DNA from: Flavobacterium suaedae
GTDB taxonomy: Bacteria; Bacteroidota; Bacteroidia; Flavobacteriales; Flavobacteriaceae
Direction of reading: 5' to 3'
Length of the DNA: 64,000 bases
Assembly: GCF_014642915.1 (NCBI RefSeq)
Contig: NZ_BMJE01000002.1
Coordinates: forward strand, 310,001 to 374,000
The notes beneath the pieces are model-generated. The model searched no databases and was not told the origin of the DNA. It was given only the letters and a program-made list of their open reading frames with translations. Position numbers and translations under genes: made by a program. Positions 8,862 to 15,784 of the stretch are shown piece by piece; within the stretch, counting starts at the first letter, position 1; each line of letters opens with the position of its first letter.

Positions 8862-8869
8862 TAGTTTTG
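8862..8869 (+). promoter_or_regulatory. -7 box of the repeat-type surface protein gene
   Basis: TAGTTTTG is an exact TANNTTTG, 22 bases before the start codon at 8892. A TTTG at 8846-8849 is closer than the usual -33 spacing, so only the -7 part is convincing. Confidence 0.55.
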
Positions 8870-8891
8870 GTCCATCAAAAAACCAATAATT

Positions 8892-9593
8892 ATGAAAGTA
8901 ATCACGTCATTTTTAATTGCTATGTTCTTTATGGGGACTATGTACTCTCAGGTAGCAGATACTCTAAAAACAAAAGTTTTCAGTTTTACACCTGTTTCAA
9001 AATATACAGGTAAAGTAAATGGTTTAACTTTTGGGGTAGGACATGAACTGAATAGAGGTAGCCAGTCTGTAACAGTTAATGGACTTAACCTTGAAGTAAA
9101 TCCATTGACTCCTTTTATTGTTCTCATGGTTGAGCCAAGAAAAAGTATGATAAAGTATTCAGTACCAACAACTGTAAATGGTGTGCATATTGCTGTTGGA
9201 GGTTTTTTAGGAGGGGGGATAATAAATGGATTAAACCTTTCTGTTTTTAATGCCGGAAGAATCACAAATGGTTTAAGTATAACAGCTTTTTATAATTATA
9301 CATACGAAATGAATGGTTTGCATATAGCAGGTATTAGTAATACTACTGATAAAGCAAGTGGTGTTTTACTGTCTTTTGGTAATAGTGCAGATGATTTTAA
9401 AGGACTGCAGGTTGGTGCTATTAATATGGCGCGTAATAGTATGGTGGGTTTACAACTTGGAGGCTATAATGAAGCAGGTAATATGACAGGAATCCAAATT
9501 GGAATTTTTAATAAGGCTAAAAAAGTAAAGGGTTTTCAGTTAGGGCTTTGGAATGTAAACGAGAAACGCTCACTACCCATTATTAACTTTTAA
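8892..9593 (+). CDS. LA_2272-like surface repeat protein
   Basis: The 233-residue protein has a signal peptide (about 1-19) and then about eleven degenerate repeats of the form Asn-Gly-Leu-x-(Leu/Ile)-x-(Val/Gly)-x-(Asn), for example Asn-Gly-Leu-Asn-Leu-Ser-Val-Phe-Asn and Thr-Gly-Ile-Gln-Ile-Gly-Ile-Phe-Asn. The repeats resemble those of the LA_2272 family of surface repeat proteins and would stack as a beta-solenoid or as beta-barrel strands. The product is exported and probably outer-membrane or surface associated. It ends in Ile-Ile-Asn-Phe with a terminal Phe, as outer-membrane proteins often do. The CDP-alcohol phosphatidyltransferase starts 12 bases later, so the two are probably one operon. 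Function unknown. Confidence 0.8.
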   Translation: MKVITSFLIAMFFMGTMYSQVADTLKTKVFSFTPVSKYTGKVNGLTFGVGHELNRGSQSVTVNGLNLEVNPLTPFIVLMVEPRKSMIKYSVPTTVNGVHIAVGGFLGGGIINGLNLSVFNAGRITNGLSITAFYNYTYEMNGLHIAGISNTTDKASGVLLSFGNSADDFKGLQVGAINMARNSMVGLQLGGYNEAGNMTGIQIGIFNKAKKVKGFQLGLWNVNEKRSLPIINF

Positions 9594-9605
9594 ATTACTA
9601 TAAGC

Positions 9606-10205
9606 ATGAAAAAACTACCTGTATTATTTATTTTATTTCGCCTTATTTTGGGGCCTTTTATGATATCGCTGACCTACACTTATACCGATACTATAAGACT
9701 GGTATTGGTTATCCTTTTACTGTTAGGGATACTATCTGATATTTTTGATGGTATAATTGCCCGTAGCATGGGAGTTGCATCAGAAAAATTACGCCGAATG
9801 GATAGCCAAACCGATTTAATTTTTTGGCTTTGTGCAGGCTGGTGTGCCTGGCTATTGAATCCTGAGATTATTGTTGCACACAAATACGCTATAATTACAA
9901 TTTTTGTAATGGAGGGATTGACCTATGTATTAAGCATTGCCAAGTTTGGTAAAGAAACCTGTACACATGCTTTACTTTCTAAACTGTGGGGAATAACATT
10001 GTTTATAGCTTTTGTTTCGATACTCGGCTTTGGGTATGCAGGTTTACCGCTGACTTTAGCCATAATTTTTGGTATTATATCTCATATAGATGTTTATCTT
10101 ATTATTCTGCTATTACCACGATGGACACATGATGTGCCTAGTTGTTATCATGCTTGGCTGATACGCAAAGGAGAGTCAATAAAAAAGCATAAGTGGTTTA
10201 ACTAA
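9606..10205 (+). CDS. CDP-alcohol phosphatidyltransferase family membrane protein
   Basis: Integral membrane enzyme family that joins a CDP-activated lipid to an alcohol to make phospholipids. The 199-residue protein has about five or six hydrophobic segments and the family signature: Asp45, Asp48-Gly49, Ala52-Arg53, Asp66 and Asp70. The glycine normally found four residues before the third aspartate is Leu62 here, a departure from the consensus; all four aspartates are kept. The alcohol acceptor cannot be predicted. It follows the surface repeat protein by 12 bases and converges with the small membrane protein at 10214. It may make a minor or modified phospholipid; that is inference. Confidence 0.85.
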   Translation: MKKLPVLFILFRLILGPFMISLTYTYTDTIRLVLVILLLLGILSDIFDGIIARSMGVASEKLRRMDSQTDLIFWLCAGWCAWLLNPEIIVAHKYAIITIFVMEGLTYVLSIAKFGKETCTHALLSKLWGITLFIAFVSILGFGYAGLPLTLAIIFGIISHIDVYLIILLLPRWTHDVPSCYHAWLIRKGESIKKHKWFN

Positions 10206-10213
10206 CAGGTGGG

Positions 10214-10456
10214 TTAGTTAGATTTTTTTCGAAACACTTTTGTATATAGGATGAGGAAAGTGATAAGTGATACTGCAAATAAAATTAATTTACCTGTAAT
10301 ATACCCCCAACCGTAATTAGTTAATCGATCCATATCATTTATAAGTTTTGATATTATATCAATTAATAATATGAATGTTATTAAACCAACTGTGTAAAAT
10401 AGAATTTTTTTCAACTTAAAAATAGGTAATTTGCGGGAAGTATATACTTCCCGCAA
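10214..10456 (-). CDS. Small two-helix membrane protein, unknown
   Basis: This 80-residue frame encodes two clear transmembrane segments (about residues 18-38 and 52-72) separated by a short loop, with basic ends (Lys-Lys at the first helix, Arg-Lys-Lys at the C-terminus). I do not recognise a family. It starts eight bases after the Bor-like lipoprotein gene on the same strand, so they are probably co-transcribed, and it converges with the phosphatidyltransferase gene eight bases away. No terminator hairpin was seen in that gap. Confidence 0.6.
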   Translation of the reverse strand: MREVYTSRKLPIFKLKKILFYTVGLITFILLIDIISKLINDMDRLTNYGWGYITGKLILFAVSLITFLILYTKVFRKKSN

Positions 10457-10464
10457 TAAGTTAA

Positions 10465-10758
10465 TTATTTAGTAACTGTAGTTGTTGTAGGTGAATACAA
10501 ACCGAATGTTAAAGCAGAAACTAAGCCATTAACAAAACTTTGTTCTGTAGTTACAGTATAATCAGTTGCTCCGCCTGCCATTTCTTTAGCATCAGATACT
10601 CCTACAGGAGCAAGACCATACACTACATAATGATTCCATTTTTTTACAGTTTGATTACCTTGCGCTCCTTTTCCTACTACAGTAGTATATGTGTAACAGG
10701 AAGTTAGAAGTAGAGAGGCTGTAAAAGCCAGAGCGAAAAATTTAGCTGTTCTTTTCAT
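10465..10758 (-). CDS. Bor-like lipoprotein
   Basis: A 97-residue protein with a lipoprotein signal peptide and lipobox (Leu-Leu-Thr-Ser-Cys, Cys21). The mature part resembles the Bor family of phage lambda and enterobacteria: a Trp-Asn-His-Tyr-Val-Val-Tyr-Gly-Leu segment, an Ala-Gly-Gly-Ala segment, then Thr-Glu-Gln-Ser-Phe-Val-Asn-Gly-Leu and Leu-Thr-Phe-Gly-Leu-Tyr-Ser-Pro. Lambda Bor is an outer-membrane lipoprotein linked to serum resistance; that role should not be assumed here. No phage genes are nearby. It has its own promoter with near-ideal spacing. Confidence 0.85.
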   Translation of the reverse strand: MKRTAKFFALAFTASLLLTSCYTYTTVVGKGAQGNQTVKKWNHYVVYGLAPVGVSDAKEMAGGATDYTVTTEQSFVNGLVSALTFGLYSPTTTTVTK

Positions 10759-10787
10759 TTTAATAATTGAATTAAGGTTTTATTGGC

Positions 10788-10817
10788 GAAAGTTATCTTT
10801 TTTTCATTAAATAGCAA
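10788..10817 (-). promoter_or_regulatory. Promoter of the Bor-like lipoprotein gene
   Basis: On the minus strand TTG is followed after exactly 19 bases by TAACTTTC and then G. The -7 box departs from TANNTTTG only in its last base. It lies 29 bases before the start codon. Confidence 0.55.
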
Positions 10818-10862
10818 TAAAAATCATTAAAATTCTTATATAACTAAATGTTGTTAAAATAA

Positions 10863-10889
10863 AAAAGCCTGCTAAACAAGCAGGCTTTT
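10863..10889 (-). terminator. Terminator of pnp
   Basis: The stem AAAAGCCTGCT / AGCAGGCTTTT with a five-base loop is flanked by an A run and a T run, so it could work in both directions. It follows the pnp stop codon by about 24 bases. Confidence 0.85.
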
Positions 10890-10912
10890 ATTATCTTGAA
10901 ATTACAGATTAA

Positions 10913-13174
10913 TTACGATTCTTGATTATCGTTATCTTCTCTGCGCTCTCTTTTATTATCTCTGTTACGAGAGTTTCTGTCATCTCTACCGCGATTGTCT
11001 CTCCCTCTGTTATTATCTCTTGGGCGATCTTCTCTCGGAGGTCTGTTCTCATCTCTCGGTGGGCGTGGTAATAACGCTTTTCTTGAAACTTTTTCTTTAC
11101 GTGTTTTAGGGTCTGTACCAAAATACTTAACATCAAATACATCGCCTAAATTAACAACGTCAGAAACATTTTCAGTACGTTCCCAAGCTAATTCACTTAC
11201 GTGTAAAAGCACTTCGTTACCGGGAGCTTGTACATACTCTACTACAGCACCAAAGTCAAGCATTTTAATTACTTTAACGGAGTACGTTTCTCCTACAGTT
11301 GGTTTAAAAGTAATTGATTTGATTTTATCAAGTACTGCCTGAATTCCTTCCGGACTTGTACCTAATATTTCAACTTCACCAACACCTTCACCTTCTGTAA
11401 TAACTATAGTAGTTTCAGTAGCTTTTTGCAGCTCTTGTATAACTTTACCACCAGGACCAATAAGTGCACCAATGTACTCTTCTGGAATAGTAGTTTTAAT
11501 TATTTTAGGAGCATGACGTTTAACGTCTTCTCTAGGAGTGTCAATAACTTCAGTTAGTTTGCCAAGTATATGTAAACGACCTTCACGTGCCTGCTCAAGT
11601 GCCTGCTCCATGATTTCATATTTAAGACCGTCTATTTTTATATCCATTTGGCAAGCCGTAATACCATCTTTAGTACCTGTTACCTTAAAGTCCATATCAC
11701 CTAAGTGATCTTCATCCCCAAGTATGTCAGAAAGTACAGCCCAACGTCCTGTTTTATCATCAGATATAAGACCCATAGCAATACCTGAAACCGGTTTTTT
11801 CATTTTTATACCGGCATCCATAAGTGCAAGCGTACCCGCACATACTGTTGCCATAGATGATGAACCGTTTGATTCAAGTACTTCTGATACTATACGTACT
11901 GTGTATGGTGTTTCAGCAGGAATCATACCTTTTAACGCACGTTGTGCAAGGTTACCGTGACCAACTTCACGTCTTGAAGTACCTCTTAAAGGTCTTGCTT
12001 CTCCTGTAGAGAAAGGAGGGAAGTTGTAGTGCAGGTAGAATTTTTCTTCTCCCTGTTCACTAGGTAAGTCAATTACATTTGCTTCGCGAGAAGTACCTAA
12101 AGTTACTGTTGCCAGTGCCTGAGTTTCCCCTCTGCTGAATATTGCAGAACCGTGTACTGATGGTAAGTAGTCAACTTCACACCATATTGGGCGTATTTCG
12201 TCAGTTTTTCTACCATCAAGGCGAATGCCTTCATCAAGTATTACATTTCTAACCGCTTCTTTTTGCGTTTTAGAAAGGTACTTGTTTATCAGTTCTTCTT
12301 TTTCAAGTAATTCTTCTTCAGTAAAAGTTGCTTTTACTTCTTCGGCTACTAAACCGTATTTTTCTCCGCGTTCGTGCTTAGCCGATTTTGTTTTGGCTAT
12401 TTCGGTATACTTGTCATAAGTAAGTTCGCGTACTTTACTGTATAGCTCCTCGTCGTTAACTTCCTCTTCGTAAGTTCTTACTTCCTTAGCTATGGCAGCT
12501 TTAAGTTTTTCTTGTGCTGCAACCTGGTCTTTAATGGCTTCGTGAGCAAACTTGATAGCTTCAATCATCTCAGCTTCTGAGATTTCTTTCATCTCACCTT
12601 CCACCATTGCAATAGTATCCTTAGAAGCTCCAATCATCATGTCTATGTCAGACTGTTCTAACTCTGCTTTACTAGGATTTATTACAAACTTTCCATCTAC
12701 TCTTGCTACACGCACCTCTGAAATCAGTGTGCTGAAAGGAACGTCTGATACTGCCAGTGCAGCAGAGGCTGCTAAACCTGCCAGTGCATCAGGCATTACA
12801 TTTTCGTCATGCGACATTAACTGTATCATTACCTGTGTTTCGGCATGATAATCATCTGGGAATAGTGGGCGTAAAACACGATCCACAATTCTCATAGTTA
12901 ATACTTCGCTGTCACTTGGTCTTGCTTCACGTTTGAAGAAGCCTCCCGGAAAACGACCCGCGGCCGCAAATTTTTCACGGTAATCTACAGTTAATGGTAA
13001 GAAATCGATACCCGGGTTTGCAGTCTTGGCTGAAACTACTGTAGCAAGTAGCATGGCATCGCCCATACGTACCACTACAGCACCATCAGCCTGTTTTGCA
13101 AGTTTACCAGTCTCAATCGAAATACTTCTTCCATCTCCCAGATCAATGATTTCTCTTGTTACATTTGGAATCAT
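10913..13174 (-). CDS. pnp: Polyribonucleotide nucleotidyltransferase (PNPase)
   Basis: Phosphorolytic 3'-5' exoribonuclease for mRNA turnover. The 753-residue protein has two RNase PH-like domains (about 10-145 and 320-550) with a helical linker between them, then a KH domain (around 560-615, with Ile-Gly-Pro-Gly-Gly-Lys) and an S1 domain (around 625-695, with Gly-Ala-Val-Val-Glu-Tyr). The second core domain shows the Phe-Ser-Thr-Gly-Glu-Ala-Arg-Pro and Asp-Glu-Asp-His-Leu-Gly-Asp-Met-Asp motifs of the active site. The C-terminus ends in an Arg/Asp/Asn-rich disordered tail of about 50 residues. It follows rpsO, the classic rpsO-pnp order, although a terminator hairpin lies between them. Confidence 0.98.
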   Translation of the reverse strand: MIPNVTREIIDLGDGRSISIETGKLAKQADGAVVVRMGDAMLLATVVSAKTANPGIDFLPLTVDYREKFAAAGRFPGGFFKREARPSDSEVLTMRIVDRVLRPLFPDDYHAETQVMIQLMSHDENVMPDALAGLAASAALAVSDVPFSTLISEVRVARVDGKFVINPSKAELEQSDIDMMIGASKDTIAMVEGEMKEISEAEMIEAIKFAHEAIKDQVAAQEKLKAAIAKEVRTYEEEVNDEELYSKVRELTYDKYTEIAKTKSAKHERGEKYGLVAEEVKATFTEEELLEKEELINKYLSKTQKEAVRNVILDEGIRLDGRKTDEIRPIWCEVDYLPSVHGSAIFSRGETQALATVTLGTSREANVIDLPSEQGEEKFYLHYNFPPFSTGEARPLRGTSRREVGHGNLAQRALKGMIPAETPYTVRIVSEVLESNGSSSMATVCAGTLALMDAGIKMKKPVSGIAMGLISDDKTGRWAVLSDILGDEDHLGDMDFKVTGTKDGITACQMDIKIDGLKYEIMEQALEQAREGRLHILGKLTEVIDTPREDVKRHAPKIIKTTIPEEYIGALIGPGGKVIQELQKATETTIVITEGEGVGEVEILGTSPEGIQAVLDKIKSITFKPTVGETYSVKVIKMLDFGAVVEYVQAPGNEVLLHVSELAWERTENVSDVVNLGDVFDVKYFGTDPKTRKEKVSRKALLPRPPRDENRPPREDRPRDNNRGRDNRGRDDRNSRNRDNKRERREDNDNQES

Positions 13175-13207
13175 AAACTCTAATACTTTGATTAAACAAT
13201 GGGTTTA

Positions 13208-13236
13208 GTTGTGTTGTTGTTGCTGTTGTTGTAGTT
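13208..13236 (-). repeat. CAA-type simple repeat in the pnp leader
   Basis: The 5' leader of pnp on the minus strand contains repeated CAA and CAG units (ACAACAACAGCAACAACAAC and similar), 34-62 bases before the start codon. It forms an unstructured, purine-rich stretch; whether it regulates pnp is unknown. Confidence 0.5.
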
Positions 13237-13287
13237 ATTTGTAACCCAATGAAAAACCAAAACTTTTTCTATGTAATATCTAAAAAT

Positions 13288-13315
13288 TAAAAAGAGGCGC
13301 GCAGGCACCTCTTTT
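13288..13315 (-). terminator. Terminator or attenuator between rpsO and pnp
   Basis: The stem AAAAGAGG / CCTCTTTT with a ten-base GC-rich loop is followed on the minus strand by a T run, nine bases after the rpsO stop codon. Confidence 0.75.
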
Positions 13316-13323
13316 CATCTCGA

Positions 13324-13593
13324 TTATTTTCTGATGTTTAATTCTTTTATAATCTCACGATACCTATTGATATCTTTTTTCTTTAAGTAGTCAAGAAGAC
13401 TTCTTCTCTTACCAACCAGCTTAACCAGTGAGCGCTCTGTATTAAAATCGTGACGATTTTGCTTAAGGTGCCCTGTTAGGTGATTAATTCTGAAAGTGAA
13501 TAATGCAATTTGTCCTTCTGCAGAACCTGTATCGGTTGCAGATTTCCCGTGCTTCGAGAAAATTTCTTCTTTTACTTCTTTAGTCAAGTACAT
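13324..13593 (-). CDS. rpsO: 30S ribosomal protein S15
   Basis: Small-subunit protein that binds 16S rRNA in the platform. The 89 residues from the ATG at 13593 match the family length exactly. It starts Met-Tyr-Leu-Thr-Lys-Glu and carries Thr-Gly-Ser-Ala-Glu-Gly-Gln-Ile-Ala, His-Leu-Lys-Gln-Asn-Arg-His-Asp, Leu-Val-Gly-Lys-Arg-Arg-Ser-Leu-Leu-Asp-Tyr-Leu. An upstream in-frame TTG at 13650 would add 19 residues but lies inside the -7 box, so it is rejected. It is followed by pnp. Confidence 0.97.
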   Translation of the reverse strand: MYLTKEVKEEIFSKHGKSATDTGSAEGQIALFTFRINHLTGHLKQNRHDFNTERSLVKLVGKRRSLLDYLKKKDINRYREIIKELNIRK

Positions 13594-13647
13594 GCCAATA
13601 TTATTTAAATAATTTTTATGTATAATCAGGTCTATCCTGATTGGCTG

Positions 13648-13677
13648 CAAAGGTAACTATAAATTCTATATTGGCAA
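13648..13677 (-). promoter_or_regulatory. Promoter of rpsO
   Basis: On the minus strand TTG is followed after exactly 19 bases by TACCTTTG, an exact match to the Bacteroidota consensus TTG-N19-TANNTTTG. The leader to the rpsO ATG is about 50 bases, long enough to hold an S15 autoregulatory site. Confidence 0.75.
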
Positions 13678-13731
13678 TAGGTAAGTGCTGAATTGCTATT
13701 TTATAACAAAAATGATATAAAAGATGCAAGT

Positions 13732-14187
13732 TTAAAACAATTTAGCCACTTCTGTGTTAACAAATTCTAAAAAATGCTCGTCTAAATCGCTAAAAGCATC
13801 TTTTATATTGGAGTCAATATCTATTTGCCCTACATTTTCTCCATCAACAAAAAGCGGGACAACAATCTCTGATTTCACATTAATATTGCATGATATGTAG
13901 TTGTCCTGTGTTGCTACATCAGGTACAACAAAGTTTTTATTAGAGACAGCTACCTGTCCGCAAATTCCTTTACCAAATGGTATTACTGTATGGTCTGTAG
14001 GTTCTCCTGCAAATGGTCCCAGTATCAGTTCTTCTTTGTCACCGTTTTTAAAGTAAAAGCCTACCCAGTCATAATAGTCTATATTATCTTTTAGTAAGTG
14101 GCATACCTGTTTAAGCTTTTCATCGCGTAAAGTATCTGTATTTGTTAGTATATCGGTTACTTTTGGCTTTAATTCTTCAAATGTCAT
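13732..14187 (-). CDS. GAF-domain protein, free methionine-(R)-sulfoxide reductase type
   Basis: The 151-residue protein is a single GAF domain of the YebR/fRMsr type, which in E. coli and yeast reduces free methionine-R-sulfoxide through active-site cysteines. Family segments are visible: Trp-Val-Gly-Phe-Tyr, Leu-Gly-Pro-Phe, Gly-Lys-Gly-Ile-Cys76-Gly, Ile-Ser-Cys100-Asn, Ser-Glu-Ile-Val-Val-Pro-Leu and Gly-Gln-Ile-Asp-Ile-Asp-Ser. Two cysteines at the family positions are present; ten residues before Cys76, where I recall a third cysteine in fRMsr proteins, there is His66. Activity is therefore likely but not certain. It is divergent from xrtF, with a good -7 box 20 bases upstream of the start. 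Confidence 0.8.
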   Translation of the reverse strand: MTFEELKPKVTDILTNTDTLRDEKLKQVCHLLKDNIDYYDWVGFYFKNGDKEELILGPFAGEPTDHTVIPFGKGICGQVAVSNKNFVVPDVATQDNYISCNINVKSEIVVPLFVDGENVGQIDIDSNIKDAFSDLDEHFLEFVNTEVAKLF

Positions 14188-14207
14188 CTTTCATATTTAT
14201 TTAATAA

Positions 14208-14215
14208 CAAATGTA
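14208..14215 (-). promoter_or_regulatory. -7 box of the GAF-domain gene
   Basis: On the minus strand the sequence is TACATTTG, an exact TANNTTTG, 20 bases before the start codon. Confidence 0.6.
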
Positions 14216-14241
14216 TTTATTATGCCTTATTTTGTTTTAGT

Positions 14242-14249
14242 TATTTTTG
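14242..14249 (+). promoter_or_regulatory. -7 box of xrtF
   Basis: TATTTTTG is an exact TANNTTTG. The ATG at 14265 is 15 bases downstream; an in-frame TTG at 14247 overlaps this box and is therefore unlikely to be the start. Confidence 0.55.
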
Positions 14250-14264
14250 TTAAAAATTGTATTA

Positions 14265-14816
14265 ATGAGTGTGTGGCAAAAAAACCGTCCTTTTTTTATG
14301 TTCCTCATAAAATTTGGGCTTTCTTATTTAGTACTTTCCGTAGTATATTGGTTTTACCTCAGTCAGTTTGATGTTGATAAAAATGAGGCGGATAGTATGA
14401 CTGTTATGGTTGCAAAGCAGAGTAAAGGTGTTGCAGAGTTGTTTGGGGCTAATGCTGCTATAAAACCACATTCAAAAGAAGCATCGTTTGTTTTTTATAT
14501 AAATAATGATAGTGTACTTAGGGTGGTAGAAGGTTGTAATGCTATTAGTGTAATGATTTTATTTACTGCTTTTATAGTAGCTTTTTCTACAACATTTAAA
14601 AGAACTTCTTTATATATATTGGCAGGTATAGTAATAATTCATGTACTTAATATAACCCGTATAGCATTGTTAGGACTTGGTTTTTATCACTATCCTGAAT
14701 ATGAAGAATTTTTACACGATATTGTTTTTCCTTTATTTATATATGGGGTAGTATTTGTATTGTGGGTAGTATGGGTAATGAAACTTTCAGGTAATGCAAA
14801 AAAAGATAAAGCTTAA
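14265..14816 (+). CDS. xrtF: Exosortase family protein XrtF
   Basis: Multi-pass membrane cysteine transpeptidase of the exosortase/archaeosortase superfamily, in the variant found in Flavobacteriaceae. From the ATG at 14265 it has 183 residues and about five membrane helices. The catalytic triad expected for exosortases is present: Cys91 in Glu-Gly-Cys-Asn, Arg132 in Asn-Ile-Thr-Arg-Ile and His151 in Leu-His-Asp. Exosortases cut and re-anchor substrates with a C-terminal sorting signal; no obvious substrate is encoded next to it. The downstream gene overlaps it by 23 bases and encodes the protein regularly paired with XrtF, so the two are translationally coupled. Confidence 0.9.
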   Translation: MSVWQKNRPFFMFLIKFGLSYLVLSVVYWFYLSQFDVDKNEADSMTVMVAKQSKGVAELFGANAAIKPHSKEASFVFYINNDSVLRVVEGCNAISVMILFTAFIVAFSTTFKRTSLYILAGIVIIHVLNITRIALLGLGFYHYPEYEEFLHDIVFPLFIYGVVFVLWVVWVMKLSGNAKKDKA

Positions 14817-15231
14817 GCCGATTGATGTTATAGGTATACTAGTGCTGTTGGTACTATTAGTTTCTGTTCGTGTTTTTCAGGAGCAGTTATTTTATGACCC
14901 GTTGCTTGTATTTTTTAAAACTGAATCGGAAACGTTAGCGAAGTACAACTCCTTTAAACTGTTTTTGGGTTTGCTATTTCGTTACACGCTTAATACCCTG
15001 CTATCTTTAGGTATTATATACATACTATTTAAGGATAAAGCCATACTTAAACTTTGCACCTATTTATATATAGCCTTTTTTATAATTTTTACATTGGCAC
15101 TGTTTGTGATTATAAATGCCGACGATGTAAACCTTTTATTATTGTTTTATGTAAGACGGTTTATAATACAGCCATTATTCTTAATACTCTTTATTCCTGC
15201 ATTTTACTATCAGAAAAAGCTAAGAGAATAA
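14794..15231 (+). CDS. Exosortase F system-associated membrane protein
   Basis: A 145-residue protein with about four transmembrane helices, matching in size, composition and position the small membrane protein that accompanies XrtF in flavobacteria. It starts Met-Gln-Lys-Lys-Ile-Lys-Leu-Lys-Pro and contains Arg-Val-Phe-Gln-Glu-Gln-Leu-Phe-Tyr-Asp-Pro-Leu near residue 26, which I recall as a conserved stretch of this family. Its start codon lies inside the last codons of xrtF, so expression of the two is coupled. Its biochemical role is not known. Confidence 0.85.
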   Translation: MQKKIKLKPIDVIGILVLLVLLVSVRVFQEQLFYDPLLVFFKTESETLAKYNSFKLFLGLLFRYTLNTLLSLGIIYILFKDKAILKLCTYLYIAFFIIFTLALFVIINADDVNLLLLFYVRRFIIQPLFLILFIPAFYYQKKLRE

Positions 15232-15263
15232 CGGATATTCTTTAATAATTGAAATGAAATAAC

Positions 15264-15271
15264 TACTTTTG
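15264..15271 (+). promoter_or_regulatory. -7 box of the metal-uptake set
   Basis: TACTTTTG is an exact TANNTTTG. The ATG at 15279 is only seven bases downstream, which predicts an almost leaderless transcript. Confidence 0.55.
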
Positions 15272-15278
15272 CTACACT

Positions 15279-15704
15279 ATGCAATTTAAAAAGCACATAA
15301 GTTTACTACTATCGTCGCTCATATTACTGGCTAATATGGGGCTGGCGCTTAATGTGCATTATTGTCATGGAGAGATATCTCAGGTTTCCTTAGCATACAA
15401 AGTAAGTGAGCCTTGCAATACGCATCATCTTGAAGCAGAAAGTTCATGTTGTGCTGAAAAGGATGCCACTCACAAAAGTTGTTGTAAGAATGATTTAGTA
15501 AAACTAAAAGACAGAGCGGATAATGTTATTATCGAAAAGTCATTACATGTTGACTTGGCGAGCTTTTGTGCTTTTAATGAATACAAACCACTACTAAACT
15601 TTGGCGAAAAAGTAACCGTAAAAAGCCAAATACCTGCTTTTTACTGTGAAGCTAATGCGCCGCCACTCTACAAGCTCTATTGCCGATACACACTATACGC
15701 CTAA
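15279..15704 (+). CDS. HYC_CC_PP family exported protein
   Basis: The 141-residue protein fits the Bacteroidota family named for its conserved His-Tyr-Cys, Cys-Cys and Pro-Pro motifs. After a signal peptide (about 1-24) it has His27-Tyr28-Cys29-His-Gly, then a Cys/His-rich central segment with Cys46, Cys57-Cys58 and Cys68-Cys69, and a Pro-Pro pair near the C-terminus. The many thiols and imidazoles suggest binding of a soft metal ion such as copper in the periplasm. It is the first gene of a three-gene set with a TonB receptor and an HMA-domain protein, which supports a metal acquisition role; the metal is inference. Confidence 0.85.
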   Translation: MQFKKHISLLLSSLILLANMGLALNVHYCHGEISQVSLAYKVSEPCNTHHLEAESSCCAEKDATHKSCCKNDLVKLKDRADNVIIEKSLHVDLASFCAFNEYKPLLNFGEKVTVKSQIPAFYCEANAPPLYKLYCRYTLYA

Positions 15705-15784
15705 TGTAATTTTATAAATACAGTTAGCCCTGTTATTGTAATGGGGTACTATTTAATTTATTTATAAACATTACATTTATTTTT

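Noticed and set aside
10909..11142. Open frame of 77 codons on the minus strand inside the 3' end of pnp
   Set aside because: It is a frame-shifted shadow of the Arg/Asp-rich pnp tail; the composition follows from the repetitive coding sequence and there is no start context.
15705..15784. Riboswitch or attenuator between the HYC_CC_PP and TonB receptor genes
   Set aside because: The only fold is a short AGCCC / GGGGT pairing with a 12-base loop, too weak to call.
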